Assembly: GCF_015674855.1 (NCBI RefSeq) | Contig: NZ_JADMLG010000011.1 | Coordinates: 62,001-126,000, forward strand | Source: Nocardia bovistercoris | GTDB lineage: Bacteria > Actinomycetota > Actinomycetes > Mycobacteriales > Mycobacteriaceae | Length of the DNA stretch: 64,000 nt | Direction: 5' to 3' | In this document: piece after piece, positions 35,839 to 45,318 of the stretch | Layout of the letters: the number at the start of each line of letters is the position of its first letter | Position numbering within the stretch: position 1 is the stretch's first letter | The notes under the pieces: model-generated | What the model saw: only the letters and a program-made list of their open reading frames with translations | The model's database searches: none | Told to the model about the DNA's origin: nothing | Translations under genes and position numbers: made by a program

Positions 35839-37137
35839 TTACGGCGCCTGCACCAGACCGGCGCCGACGCGGGAAGCCGGGAACGGTAGCCGCTTGGCGG
35901 TCTCCTCCAACCTCTTCCAGAGCTTCGCGCCACGCAGATTGACGTCGGATTCCGCCCACAGCGCCGCACACCCGGCGACGTGCGGGGTCGCCATGCTCGT
36001 GCCGGACTTCGTGCCGTGCAGTGACGGACGCGGCACCGAGGAGAAGACATCGCGGCCGGGCGCGGCGATCTCGACCTTGCCGATGGCGGAGAAGGACGAG
36101 GGGGTGAGGTTCGTGTCCAACGACGCCACCGACATGATGGTCGGCGAGTTCGCGGGCGCGCCGGTGAACAAGGGCCCGTGATTTCCGGCGGCGGCGACGA
36201 TCAGCGCCCCGCGCCGCAGCGCCCGCTCTCCGGCCGTGGTGTACGCGGCCTGAACCGGTGTGGGGGCTCCCAACGACATCGAGATCACGACACAGCGGTT
36301 GGCCAGCGCCCAGTCGATTCCGGCGAGGATGCTGCCGGTCGTTCCCGACCCGGCGTTGCTGAGAACCTTGCCGACGAAGATCGGGGCCCGATACGCGATT
36401 CCGTACCGCTGGATCGCGCCGACGGGCGCCTTCGGACCGCATGCGGTGCCGACGCAGTGCGTTCCGTGACTGTGCAGATCCTGCACCGGTTGCCCGACAA
36501 AAGTGTTGCTGACGAATTCGCGGCCTTTGAAGTCCGGGTGACCGAAGTCCATTCCGGTGTCGAGCACCGCCACCCGGATTCCGGCGCCGCCGCGGGTGCT
36601 CGGCGGCACCTTGCAAGCGACCAGGCCCCAGGTGGCGCCCGCCACCTGGGCGACGATTTCGTCTTCCATGACCAGTTCGCGTCCGCCGTTCATACGCAGA
36701 TCGTCGGCGATGACCTCGGCCGCCCTGTTGAACCCACGCAGGTAGTCGACGTCGGACTCGCTGAACGCGAAGTACTCCGGCTCGACGGTCTCGATCGGAC
36801 TGTCCGCGGACTCGACCTGCGCGAGCAGTTCGTGGGCCTGCAGTGCGTTACCCGACACCACCGCGCACCCGACTTCCGGCAGGACCAGAGCGTCGGAGTC
36901 GCCGATGTCCTCGAGGGTGACCGCCTGGTCGCCGAAGTCGCGGGCGCTGATCACGTTGCAGCCTTGGCTGCGCAGCGCCTGCACACCTCCGTCTTCAGCG
37001 TCTACCCGGAAGCTGATGACATAGCGGCCGGTCTCCATGCTCTCGTCGCCGCGTTCCTGCACGGCCTGCAACAACTCGTCGGGAGAACTGCTCAGACCAC
37101 TGACGTCACCGGAGCCGTTTCCAGGGTTCTGCGCCAT
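35839..37137 (-). CDS. Subtilisin-like serine protease (S8 family)
   Basis: 432 aa from ATG 37137 (GGAG close upstream). The catalytic triad is clear: Asp in 'VAVLDTGMDFGHPD', His in 'HSHGTHCVGTACG', Ser in 'GTKSGTSMATPHVAG'; 'VAAAGNHG' provides the oxyanion Asn. The N-terminal ~150 residues form a propeptide-like region ('RYVISFRVDAEDGGVQAL ... VETVEPEYFAFS' in outline). No signal peptide is visible, so it may be intracellular or exported non-classically. It is the first gene of the run subtilase, 79-aa protein, COX-like enzyme. Confidence 0.92.
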   Translation of the reverse strand: MAQNPGNGSGDVSGLSSSPDELLQAVQERGDESMETGRYVISFRVDAEDGGVQALRSQGCNVISARDFGDQAVTLEDIGDSDALVLPEVGCAVVSGNALQAHELLAQVESADSPIETVEPEYFAFSESDVDYLRGFNRAAEVIADDLRMNGGRELVMEDEIVAQVAGATWGLVACKVPPSTRGGAGIRVAVLDTGMDFGHPDFKGREFVSNTFVGQPVQDLHSHGTHCVGTACGPKAPVGAIQRYGIAYRAPIFVGKVLSNAGSGTTGSILAGIDWALANRCVVISMSLGAPTPVQAAYTTAGERALRRGALIVAAAGNHGPLFTGAPANSPTIMSVASLDTNLTPSSFSAIGKVEIAAPGRDVFSSVPRPSLHGTKSGTSMATPHVAGCAALWAESDVNLRGAKLWKRLEETAKRLPFPASRVGAGLVQAP

Positions 37138-37589
37138 GATTACTCCATTCTTCGAAGGGGGACTTGATATTTCGGGGCAGTCGGACAATGGGTGGACAGG
37201 ACCACCACGCTCGGCTCGATGCGGCGTCCATGTGGTGGTCGCCGACGCCGCGCGGGCCGCGGACAGGCATGTCGACGCGGCGGTCCGCCACGAGCACCGC
37301 GCACGCGGGCGCCTGCCGCGTGGTGGTCAGGTCGAGAACTTCTCCGGCGCTGGATATTCGACCGAATCCGTCGAACCGGGCCGGGTGACGGCACCGCGTA
37401 CGAACAGCGCACGTCCGCGCCCGGTGCCGGCATGATTACCGTTGTGCGACAGAGTATTTCGTCCAATGCCGGCGCGCGGCCTCCCCCGAACCGCAGGATC
37501 TCGGCTCTTCTGCCGCAAGTCTTCGACCGTGGATCGGCGAACCGTCGAGTGATCGGCAGGTCGTCGCGCCGCACGCTCCCCGGCGCGCG
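37138..37589. other. Intergenic region upstream of the subtilase
   Basis: 452 bp. Frames on both strands are Arg/Pro-rich and lack ribosome-binding sites. It should hold the subtilase promoter. I see no other feature. Confidence 0.5.
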
Positions 37590-37787
37590 CTACGCGAGAT
37601 TCTCGCCGGTCTTCACCGCGCCCTCGACCGAACGAGCGGTGAACTGTGAAGTGACGACCGACGACATCCGCGCCGGCATCCGAATATCGGGGTTATCGCC
37701 ATTGGTGGTGTCGACCAGGTGCATAGCACTCAGCGATGGCATCGCCACCTCTGCCGTCGAAAACGACACCTGCACTGGCTCGATCAT
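37590..37787 (-). CDS. Candidate 65-aa small protein
   Basis: ATG at 37787 is preceded by CTGGAGGCGTCC, a well-placed Shine-Dalgarno sequence, and the composition is unlike the Arg-rich shadows nearby. The sequence begins 'MIEPVQVSFSTAEVAMPSL' and ends 'SVEGAVKTGENLA'. It is acidic to neutral, rich in Ser/Val/Met, without Cys, membrane segment or signal peptide. It lies between the FHA-ABC exporter and the subtilase on the same strand. It could be a regulator, a structural peptide or a peptide precursor; nothing decides. Confidence 0.5.
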   Translation of the reverse strand: MIEPVQVSFSTAEVAMPSLSAMHLVDTTNGDNPDIRMPARMSSVVTSQFTARSVEGAVKTGENLA

Positions 37788-37934
37788 GGACGCCTCCAGG
37801 TCAGAGGACAAGACAGATCAGATCAGTAGTGAGGGTGTTCGCGGTTCCGATTCATCGTAGGGCGAGCGCGTATCGCCCGGGTCCCGATCCGAGGTCACAA
37901 AGTGATAGCTGTGCACGGCACGAACCGGCCCGGG

Positions 37935-40391
37935 TCAGATCCGTGCCGGACGGGCGCCGCGCCGCCTCGGCCGCAGTCGATAGAGGCGATACCAGGCCAA
38001 AGCGAGGAATAGGACCGCCAGACCGGCGACGACTCCCATGTCGAGTAGCCAGGTCCCGATGGTGTGTTTCCACAGCGGGTCAGGGTCGCCGTCGTGCGGT
38101 GAGAGCGTATCCATGTCGAGTGTGGCGGCGCCCGCGCCGTAACCCCAGCGCGACGGCGACAGGTAGGACAGCTGTTCCAGCACCGGTGTGCCCGGCAGTC
38201 GCACCAGCCCGCCGGTGAGCACCAATTGGGCCATCGAGACCACGATCAACAACGGCAGGGTTTTCTCCGAGGTGTCCACCGCCGCCGAGATCAGCAGGCC
38301 GAGCGTCAACGACGCGAGACCGAGCAGCGCCATGGCCATGATCAGTTCCAGCTCGACCGCGGTGAATATGCCGCTGGGCGGGAAACTCTCGCCGATGGTG
38401 CCGATCAGGAACAGCACCGCGGCCTGGAGAATGGTGATCACGCCGAGGACCAGGAATTTCGACATGAGGTACACGCCGGGCGACAGGCCTGCCGCGCGTT
38501 CTCGTCGGTAGATCGTCTGCTCCTTGACGATCTCGCGGATCGAGTTGCCGGTACCGACGAAACAGGCGCCGAAGACCAGGATCATGAGTTTGGTCGGTGC
38601 GTCGACATTGGTGCCGGGCGCGCCGGTGAACCCTTCGCCCGAGGGCACCGCGGCGATCAATCCGCCGAGCAGCAGCGGCAGGACGACCAGCAGCGCGACA
38701 TAACTGCGATCGGAGAAGATGACCCTGAGATAGCGTCTGCACAGGGTGCTCAGCTGGCTCAGCGCGGATTGCGGCGCGGGCGGCGGGGGCGGGGGATGCT
38801 GCGGACGCGCCGAGGCGACATCATCGTCCGACCCGACCGCCAGGTACTGCTCGTAGCGCGCCGAATCCCGGAACTCCCCGGCCCAGTCGCGGTCCTCCTC
38901 GCGATCGAACGCCTGGAAGACCTCCGCCCAGCTGCCCTGACCGAACTGCCGCAATCCCTCGGCGGGCGGCCCGTAGTAGGCCAGTTTGCCGCCGGGGACC
39001 AGCACCAGCAGGCGGTCGCACGTGTCGAGATTCGCCACGCTGTGGGTGACGACGATGACCGTCCGTCCGTCGTGTGCGAGTTCGGACAGCATCTCCATGA
39101 CCGTCTTGTCCAGGCCGGGGTCGAGGCCGGAGGTCGGTTCGTCGAGGAACAGCAGCGACGGCTTGGTGAGCAATTCCAGTGCGACGCTGACACGTTTGCG
39201 TTGTCCGCCGGAGAGCTGATCGATGCGGGTGTCGCGATGCCGGGTCAGACCGAGTTCCTCGAGCACCTCGTCGACCCGCTGCTCACGCTCCTGCGGGCGC
39301 GTGTCGCCGGGGAAGCGCAATTCGGCCGCGTAGAGCAGTGCACGCCGCGTGGTGAGCTGGTTGTGCAGGATGTCCTCCTGGGGTACCAACCCGATCCGGT
39401 GCCGCAACTCCTCGTATTCGGCGTAGAGGTCGCGACCGTCGTAGCGCACCGTCCCCTCGGTCGCGGGCCGCAATCCGGTGACCGCGCCGAGTAACGTGGA
39501 CTTGCCCGCTCCGCTGGGACCGATCACACCGACCAGCGAATGATGCGGGATGGGGAAACTCACGTCATCGAGCAGGACTTTGCCCTCGGGCGTCCGCACG
39601 ATCAGATTCCGCACCGACACCGAGATGTCGCCGGTGTCGACCGACTCCCGCAACTCGGCACCGACCAGCCGATACGTGGTGTGCCCCATACCGATCGCGT
39701 CGGATTCCGCCAGTTCTGCGACCTCGACGCGGGCGCCGTTGACGTAGGTGCCGTTGTGGCTGTCGAGATCGACGACCCGATACCTGCCCGCGTCGATCGT
39801 CTGGATTTCGGCGTGGTGGCGCGACACCATGAGGTCCGCCACCACGATGTCGTTGTCGGCCGAACGCCCCATCCGCATGGTGCCCGAGATGGTACGGGCA
39901 CCCGACCCCGTGCTCGCGGGCCGAGCGCGCGAAACCCGGCGCGGCGGCCCCGCGTCCAGCAGCGTGACCGTCGCCTCGTCGTCCAGGTCGTAGCCGGGAT
40001 CGGGCACGACCATCGTGTCCCCGCCGATACCACCGTCGCGCTCCGGCGTGGCGCGGGCGGCCCCCTCGAGTGAACAGACCAAACACTCACCGTCGACCGC
40101 GTGCCCCAGTTGGAAGGTCTCGTCGTGGTCGATCACCATCCGCTCGACACGACGACCGTCGAAGAAGGTGCCGTTGCGACTGTGCGCGTCCTCGATCTCC
40201 CAGCCCCCGGCGCCCCGCTCCAGCACGGCATGCACGGTGGACACCCGAGGATCGTCGACGACGATATCGGCGCTCGGATCGCGACCGACATTGTAGGAAC
40301 CCCCGGCACGCAGCCGATAGACGCGTTCTCGCGTCTGTACCACAAGGACCGGCGATTCGGAGAATTTCGCGGAGGATCGCTCTTCCACCAT
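37935..40391 (-). CDS. FHA-FHA-ABC transporter (Rv1747-like exporter)
   Basis: 818 aa from ATG 40391 (no clear SD; GTG 40415 is an alternative). Two FHA domains at ~15-100 ('YNVGRDPSADIVVDDPRVSTVHA', 'HSRNGTFFDG') and ~150-230 ('MGRSADNDIVVADLMVSRHHA', 'DSHNGTYVNG') are followed by an ATPase with Walker A 'GPSGAGKSTLL', signature 'LSGGQRKRVSVAL' and Walker B 'LLFLDEPTSGLDPG'. A C-terminal ABC2 membrane domain with six helices follows. This order matches M. tuberculosis Rv1747, whose FHA domains bind phosphothreonine and place it under Ser/Thr kinase control. The exported substrate is unknown. Confidence 0.92.
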   Translation of the reverse strand: MVEERSSAKFSESPVLVVQTRERVYRLRAGGSYNVGRDPSADIVVDDPRVSTVHAVLERGAGGWEIEDAHSRNGTFFDGRRVERMVIDHDETFQLGHAVDGECLVCSLEGAARATPERDGGIGGDTMVVPDPGYDLDDEATVTLLDAGPPRRVSRARPASTGSGARTISGTMRMGRSADNDIVVADLMVSRHHAEIQTIDAGRYRVVDLDSHNGTYVNGARVEVAELAESDAIGMGHTTYRLVGAELRESVDTGDISVSVRNLIVRTPEGKVLLDDVSFPIPHHSLVGVIGPSGAGKSTLLGAVTGLRPATEGTVRYDGRDLYAEYEELRHRIGLVPQEDILHNQLTTRRALLYAAELRFPGDTRPQEREQRVDEVLEELGLTRHRDTRIDQLSGGQRKRVSVALELLTKPSLLFLDEPTSGLDPGLDKTVMEMLSELAHDGRTVIVVTHSVANLDTCDRLLVLVPGGKLAYYGPPAEGLRQFGQGSWAEVFQAFDREEDRDWAGEFRDSARYEQYLAVGSDDDVASARPQHPPPPPPAPQSALSQLSTLCRRYLRVIFSDRSYVALLVVLPLLLGGLIAAVPSGEGFTGAPGTNVDAPTKLMILVFGACFVGTGNSIREIVKEQTIYRRERAAGLSPGVYLMSKFLVLGVITILQAAVLFLIGTIGESFPPSGIFTAVELELIMAMALLGLASLTLGLLISAAVDTSEKTLPLLIVVSMAQLVLTGGLVRLPGTPVLEQLSYLSPSRWGYGAGAATLDMDTLSPHDGDPDPLWKHTIGTWLLDMGVVAGLAVLFLALAWYRLYRLRPRRRGARPARI

Positions 40392-41226
40392 AGCGGGAGT
40401 ATACGACCACGCCACACGGTGGCGGCAATAGCCGAATCACCTCTATTCCATCGCCACCTTCGCGCACCACCTCTCCAAATGAGCCTTGACCTGCGAGTAT
40501 TCGGTCGGCGGACAGCGCGGTAACTATTTCGCCGCCGAATGGCAGGAGATTTCGCGCACCGTCGAGGAGGCGGCAGAGATACAGGGTAATCGATGCATAG
40601 AACGTCACGATTCCGATCGAAATTCACGCGCAATCGAAACAGAATATCGCCCCGATCGTTTTCGTCGCGGCAATGACGCGGCGACCGCCCCGCAGCACGG
40701 CATCCCGTTGAGTGACAGACGAACACACGCACGAGCGCGGTGTGCCCACCCCGCGAGGCGATACGGCGAGGACGGCGACCCGGCGACCGACGCCGAGCGC
40801 CTCGAGGCGGATTCATGTCGTCCGGCCCCTCGTCCACTCACCCGCTCTCCGACGGGATCGCCGCGCAGGCCATCCGCTCGAAATCATCTTCTCGTTCGCG
40901 GAATATTCCGCCGAGACCTCGCGCTCGCCGGTACAGCTTCGAGCCTCGGATGTCCCCGGCACGGATGCCGCTATGTTGCGACCACTCTACGGCGCGGTCA
41001 CTTTCGAATTGCCGGCGAACACACGAGAACCTCTCCACCCCACGCGTGCGGAAGTCGGAGAGCCTCGCCCGCGTCCTCGCCGCCCGCCGTCGGCGCCCAC
41101 ATGGTCGGCGCCACCGCTCGCGGGTCGCTCGAACGAAACCATCTGTCCCAGCGGAGAGGCCGCGCGTAGGCTGGTGATGTACGCACCGCGGGCCGGACAC
41201 TCCGCCGAGGTTTGCGTTCCGTTACG
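40392..41226. other. Non-coding stretch
   Basis: 835 bp between the ABC gene and the hairpin leader. Its base composition is less GC-biased than the coding regions, particularly 40430-40680. Frames on both strands lack ribosome-binding sites and protein-like composition. It may be decayed sequence. Confidence 0.5.
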
Positions 41227-41340
41227 ATGATGCATCATGATTCACGTGTCGATATCTGGCTTTTCAATTGCCAGGTGTTTACCGTGAATGGTGCTGGAAT
41301 ATCCGGCGCCTTGCTCGATCTCTCGAATTAGGAGGGCTGC
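41227..41340 (+). promoter_or_regulatory. Palindrome and nested hairpin leader upstream of a 53-codon ORF
   Basis: A perfect 12-bp palindrome ATGATGCATCAT (41227-41238) is followed at once by a nested stem: ATTCACG (41240-41246) pairs with CGTGAAT (41283-41289), and inside it CTGGC (41256-41260) pairs with GCCAG (41270-41274) around a 9-nt loop. The strong SD AGGAGG follows at ~41330. The arrangement fits an operator plus structured mRNA leader. No known riboswitch class is recognised. Confidence 0.4.
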
Positions 41341-41502
41341 ATGGTCTTCACCCTGCTGGTACCCAGTGCCATCGCCCAAGGGCCCGCATGGGCCCGTGTC
41401 GTCTCGATCCTTCAGGACGCGGAAGCTTCCGGAGCGCGCAAATCCGCGGCGCCGCATGCCGACCGCGTCGGCGCGGGGTTGCCCGAACCCGCCGCGCACT
41501 GA
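41341..41502 (+). CDS. Candidate 53-aa protein behind a structured leader
   Basis: ATG is preceded by AGGAGGGCTGC, an optimal ribosome-binding site. The product begins 'MVFTLLVPSAIAQGPAWARV', continues 'VSILQDAEASGARKS' and ends 'GLPEPAAH'. The first ~13 residues are hydrophobic but lack a positively charged n-region. The 'WARVVSILQDAEASG' helix is amphipathic. It is unrecognised; it could be a small regulator, leader peptide or the 5' remnant of a longer gene. Confidence 0.4.
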   Translation: MVFTLLVPSAIAQGPAWARVVSILQDAEASGARKSAAPHADRVGAGLPEPAAH

Positions 41503-42097
41503 CCGGCGCTCGCGGGCGGCGGCGCCGTCCGCGAGCGAACGCGCCGATCCACCCGAGAACGTGCCCCACCGGGGGTGATTCGGGTGGATCGAGCTGTATC
41601 CGAGGCCGGGCGAGCGAGTCGGGAGTGCGGGATCGTTCACGTCGCGGAAACACGAGGACGGTGCCCGGGCAAGGGAAACGATCGCCGGTCGCGCGAAAAA
41701 GGACGTCGAGGCGGACGTTTCACCGCAAGGGATGCCGCCGTGCGCACCATGCTCGAATTCGGGTGGCGGCAGGCGCGATCCGGTCACGATGCGGTCGGGA
41801 CGTCACGATTCGGCATCGATCGAGCGCCCCGAACGGGTCGCGGCCCACACGGCGACCGCCGAGACTTCACCTCCGCACCGCCGCGTAGCGGCCGTTCGGA
41901 ACTCGTAGGCCCGACGGGCTTCCCGCGCGCTCGCGAGCCGCCGGTTCGACCGTGGGCGAGCACCGACGATCACGCGGATTGGGCGCGCCGCATCCCGCCG
42001 AGGAGTGGTTTTCACGTTCCCGTGCACAGTCGCCACGGCGAGAGAATGAGACGGGTACTCTGTCATCAATCGACTTCGCGGGAAGAGGCGACAACTC
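41503..42097. other. Intergenic region upstream of the molybdopterin oxidoreductase
   Basis: 595 bp with only Arg-rich shadow frames on both strands. It presumably includes the promoter of the downstream oxidoreductase. No repeat or RNA gene is apparent. Confidence 0.5.
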
Positions 42098-44257
42098 ATG
42101 GGCGCTACGACGATTGCGCGACAGTGCACCCTCTGCGAGGCGCACTGCGGAATCCTGGTCACCGTCGAGGGCGATCAGGTGAGCAGGATCGAGGGCAATC
42201 CCGACGACGTGCTGTCCAAGGGCTATATCTGCCCCAAGGCGACGGCGATGGGTGGGCTGCACCACGATCCGGATCGCTTGCGCACGCCGGTGCGCAAGGT
42301 CGGCGACCGGTTCGAGCCGATCGGCTGGGACGAGGCGTTCGCCGAGATCGGCGCGCGCCTGCGCGGGGTACGCAAGGCACACGGGGCGAACGCCGTCGGG
42401 ATGTACCTGGGTAATCCGGCGGCACACAGTTCGTCGGTGCTCTACGGCGGCATGCTGCGCGCCGCGCTGATGACCAAGAACTTCTACACCGCTTCCTCCA
42501 TCGACCAGTTCCCGCAGGAATTCGCGGCGTGGCGAATGTTCGGGTCCAATGTGCTGATGCCGGTCGCCGACATCGATCGCACGGACCGGCTCGTTGTGGT
42601 CGGCGCGAATCCGGCGGTGTCCAACGGGTCGATCACCACCATGCCCGGCGCCAAACAGCGCATCAAGGATGTTCGCGCACGCGGCGGCAGCGTGGTCGTG
42701 GTCGACCCGCGCCGCACCGAGACCGCGCGCCTGGCCGACGAACACGTGGCCGTCGCACCAGGCGGCGACCCGTATCTGCTGCTCGCGATGCTGCACGTGC
42801 TGGTCACCGAGAAGTTGTGCGACGAGCGGCGGATCGCCGACACCTGTTCCGGGTGGGGCGAGATCCGCGCGCTGGTCTCCGATTTCACGCCGGAACTGGC
42901 GGCCCGCCACGCGGGGGTCGACGCCGAGACCATCAGGCGGCTCGCGCGCGAGCACGCGGCCGCGCCATCGGCCGTCGTATACGGTCGCATCGGCGTGTGC
43001 CAGACGGTGACCGGCACGCTCACCCACTGGCTGATCAACACCGTCAACACCGTCACCGGCAACCTCGACAGTCCCGGCGGCCAGATGTTCACCACCGCAC
43101 CCGTGGATGTCGCGCGCATCGGGAAGTATCTGCCGATCACCCACGGCGACTGGACCGACGACTCCGGGACGTTCAAATCGTTCCGGGCCGAGCTGCCGGT
43201 GGGTGCGCTGGCCGATCAGATCCTCGGCGACGGGCCGACGAAGATCCGCGCGATGGTCACCTACGCGGGCAATCCGGTGCTGTCGACGCCGCAGCGCGGA
43301 CGGCTCGCGGCGGCGCTGGATTCGCTCGACTTCTATGTCGCGGTCGATATGTACATCACCGAGACCACCCGGCACGCCGACATCATCCTGCCGCCGATCT
43401 CGCCGCTGGAACGCGAGGATCTCGATGTCGTGATGCCGGTGTTCAGCGTCAGGAACAATCTGCGCTACAACCGCCGGGTTTTCCAGCCGCCCGCCGACGG
43501 GCTGGAGGACTGGGAGATCATGGCCCGGTTGGTGACCGAGATACTCCCGCTGCCCGCCCGTCGATTCACCACGCGTGCGGTGCATGCCGTATTCGACCGG
43601 TTGAGTCCGATGCGACTGTCCGCGCTCGGGATCGCCGCGGGTCCCTACGGCGTGCTGCGCAAGGGGCCGTCGGGGCTGACGGTGGCGAAAGCGCGCCGCA
43701 GCGTGGGCGGTATCGATCTGGGTCCGCTGCGGCCGCGGTTACGGCGGATCATCGGCACCGAGGATCGCAAGGTCCGGTTGGCGCCGCGCGATTTCGTGGC
43801 CGCGGCGCGCACGCTGATCGAGGACGCGCGGCGCGGTGCGAGCGCCACCGAACCCGCCGACGGATTCGACCTGCGCCTGATCGGGCGACGCCACCTGCGC
43901 AGCAACAATTCGTGGCTGCACAACCTGCCGCCGATGGTGAAGGGCCGCGCCCGCTGCACGGCGCTCATGCATCCCCGTGACGCGGCCGAACGCGGACTGG
44001 CCGACGGCGCGCCGGTGACCGTCGCGTCGAAGAACGGTTCGATCGTGGTGCCGCTCGAGGTCAGCGACGATATCCGGCGCGGCACCGTCGCTGTCCCGCA
44101 CGGGTGGGGACACGACGAACCCGGCGTCGGCTGGATGGTGGCGGCCGCGCAGCCGGGCGCGAATGTGAACCTGCTGCACGATCCGGCGGTGGTGGACGCC
44201 TTCTCGGGCAATGCCGCGGTCAACAGCACCTGGGTGACGGTGAGCGCGGCGCCCTAG
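42098..44257 (+). CDS. Molybdopterin-dependent oxidoreductase with [4Fe-4S] cluster
   Basis: 719 aa. The N-terminal cluster motif C10-x2-C13-x3-C17-x27-C45 ('CTLCEAHC', 'YICPK') defines the DMSO-reductase superfamily Fe4S4 domain. 'LVVVGANPAVSNGS' and 'VVVVDPRRTETARLADEH' are cofactor-binding blocks, and the end ('MVAAAQPGANVNLLHD') is the dinucleotide-binding domain. At the expected Mo-ligand position I see 'TASSIDQFP' rather than the Cys/Sec seen in formate dehydrogenases, so the substrate is uncertain. There is no Tat signal and no partner subunit nearby, so it is probably cytosolic. Confidence 0.9.
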   Translation: MGATTIARQCTLCEAHCGILVTVEGDQVSRIEGNPDDVLSKGYICPKATAMGGLHHDPDRLRTPVRKVGDRFEPIGWDEAFAEIGARLRGVRKAHGANAVGMYLGNPAAHSSSVLYGGMLRAALMTKNFYTASSIDQFPQEFAAWRMFGSNVLMPVADIDRTDRLVVVGANPAVSNGSITTMPGAKQRIKDVRARGGSVVVVDPRRTETARLADEHVAVAPGGDPYLLLAMLHVLVTEKLCDERRIADTCSGWGEIRALVSDFTPELAARHAGVDAETIRRLAREHAAAPSAVVYGRIGVCQTVTGTLTHWLINTVNTVTGNLDSPGGQMFTTAPVDVARIGKYLPITHGDWTDDSGTFKSFRAELPVGALADQILGDGPTKIRAMVTYAGNPVLSTPQRGRLAAALDSLDFYVAVDMYITETTRHADIILPPISPLEREDLDVVMPVFSVRNNLRYNRRVFQPPADGLEDWEIMARLVTEILPLPARRFTTRAVHAVFDRLSPMRLSALGIAAGPYGVLRKGPSGLTVAKARRSVGGIDLGPLRPRLRRIIGTEDRKVRLAPRDFVAAARTLIEDARRGASATEPADGFDLRLIGRRHLRSNNSWLHNLPPMVKGRARCTALMHPRDAAERGLADGAPVTVASKNGSIVVPLEVSDDIRRGTVAVPHGWGHDEPGVGWMVAAAQPGANVNLLHDPAVVDAFSGNAAVNSTWVTVSAAP

Positions 44258-44260
44258 TTC

Positions 44261-45148
44261 CTAACGCACGCGGCTGCCGTGGAACTCCATGAGCGCGCGC
44301 AGGGTTTCCTCGGGAGCTTCGAGTTGCGGATAGTGCCCCACGTCGGGCAGTTCCACGACATCGGGGCGCGGCACGACTTCGCGGTAGCGGCGCACCATGT
44401 GGGCTCCGGACACCGGGTCGAGCAGTCCATCGATCAACCGGATCGGCGCGACCGAGGTGTGCAGCGCGCCCACCCAGCGCTCGCGATGTCTGCGGCGTTC
44501 GGCCATGTAGCGGATCAGCTTGTGGCCGTTGCGTTTGCCGTGTTTGCTGCACCACAGGATCCAGAACTGGTCCATGGCCTCGGCGTCGGGTTTGGTGTTC
44601 GGGCCGAAGACCGAGGACAGTGCGTGAGTGAAGGCGCGCTCCCCGCCGATCCTGCCGACCAGCGGTCCGAGCGGACTCGCGAGCAGGCGCTGCACCGGTC
44701 GCGGATGGTGGGTTTCGGGGAACAGGCCGCCGTTGAGCAGGCACACCGATTCGATGATCGGCGAATCCGAGCCCGCGCGCTCGGCGGCGCGGGCCAGCAG
44801 TTCCTGCGCGACGGTGTCGCCGTAATCGTGCGCCAGGATGTGGACGCGCGTCACACCCTGTTCGCGCAGAAGTTGCTCGTGCAGGTCGGCTTGGTCGGCG
44901 ATGGTGTACTCGTAGTGCCGCGGTTTGGCCGACCAGCCGAAGCCGATCATGTCCGGCGCGATGACCCGCGCGAAGTTCGCGCACAGCCCCGGCCACAGCG
45001 CGTGCCAGTCCCACGACGCCGTCGGGAAGCCGTGAATGCACAACAGCGTGTCGCCATCGACGCCGCTACCGCCGTTGCGCCAGAAGATCTGATGGCCACG
45101 ATGGGTGAACCGTCGACCGGTGGCCCGCCATGCCGCGAATTCCTCCAT
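44261..45148 (-). CDS. Alpha/beta hydrolase (epoxide hydrolase / haloalkane dehalogenase type)
   Basis: 295 aa; ATG 45148 has the strong SD GAGGAGG. 'LLCIHGFPTASWDWHAL' holds the oxyanion HG, 'HILAHDYGDTVAQELL' the Asp nucleophile in the HDxG(D/G) elbow, and 'PDVGHYPQLEAPEE' the catalytic His. An Asp nucleophile suggests epoxide hydrolase or dehalogenase chemistry rather than esterase. It converges on the oxidoreductase gene with a 3-nt gap. Confidence 0.88.
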   Translation of the reverse strand: MEEFAAWRATGRRFTHRGHQIFWRNGGSGVDGDTLLCIHGFPTASWDWHALWPGLCANFARVIAPDMIGFGWSAKPRHYEYTIADQADLHEQLLREQGVTRVHILAHDYGDTVAQELLARAAERAGSDSPIIESVCLLNGGLFPETHHPRPVQRLLASPLGPLVGRIGGERAFTHALSSVFGPNTKPDAEAMDQFWILWCSKHGKRNGHKLIRYMAERRRHRERWVGALHTSVAPIRLIDGLLDPVSGAHMVRRYREVVPRPDVVELPDVGHYPQLEAPEETLRALMEFHGSRVR

Positions 45149-45318
45149 GACTACCTCCTCCGTGTGCCGACCAGCATGCGCCAGTCGCGCCGCGCGCACA
45201 GCCATTCGCGGCAACCACCCGCGTGTCGCCGCCGCACGAACCGGTAGCCTCCGGGTCGCCGGATCGGCTGCACCCGCCGAGGGCATTTCTTGTCGGTGGC
45301 GAATGCGAATCTGTGCGC

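Noticed and set aside
41242..41787. 181-aa minus-strand frame in the empty region
   Set aside because: No ribosome-binding site, Arg/Ser/Gly-rich, and it covers the hairpin leader and the small plus-strand ORF.
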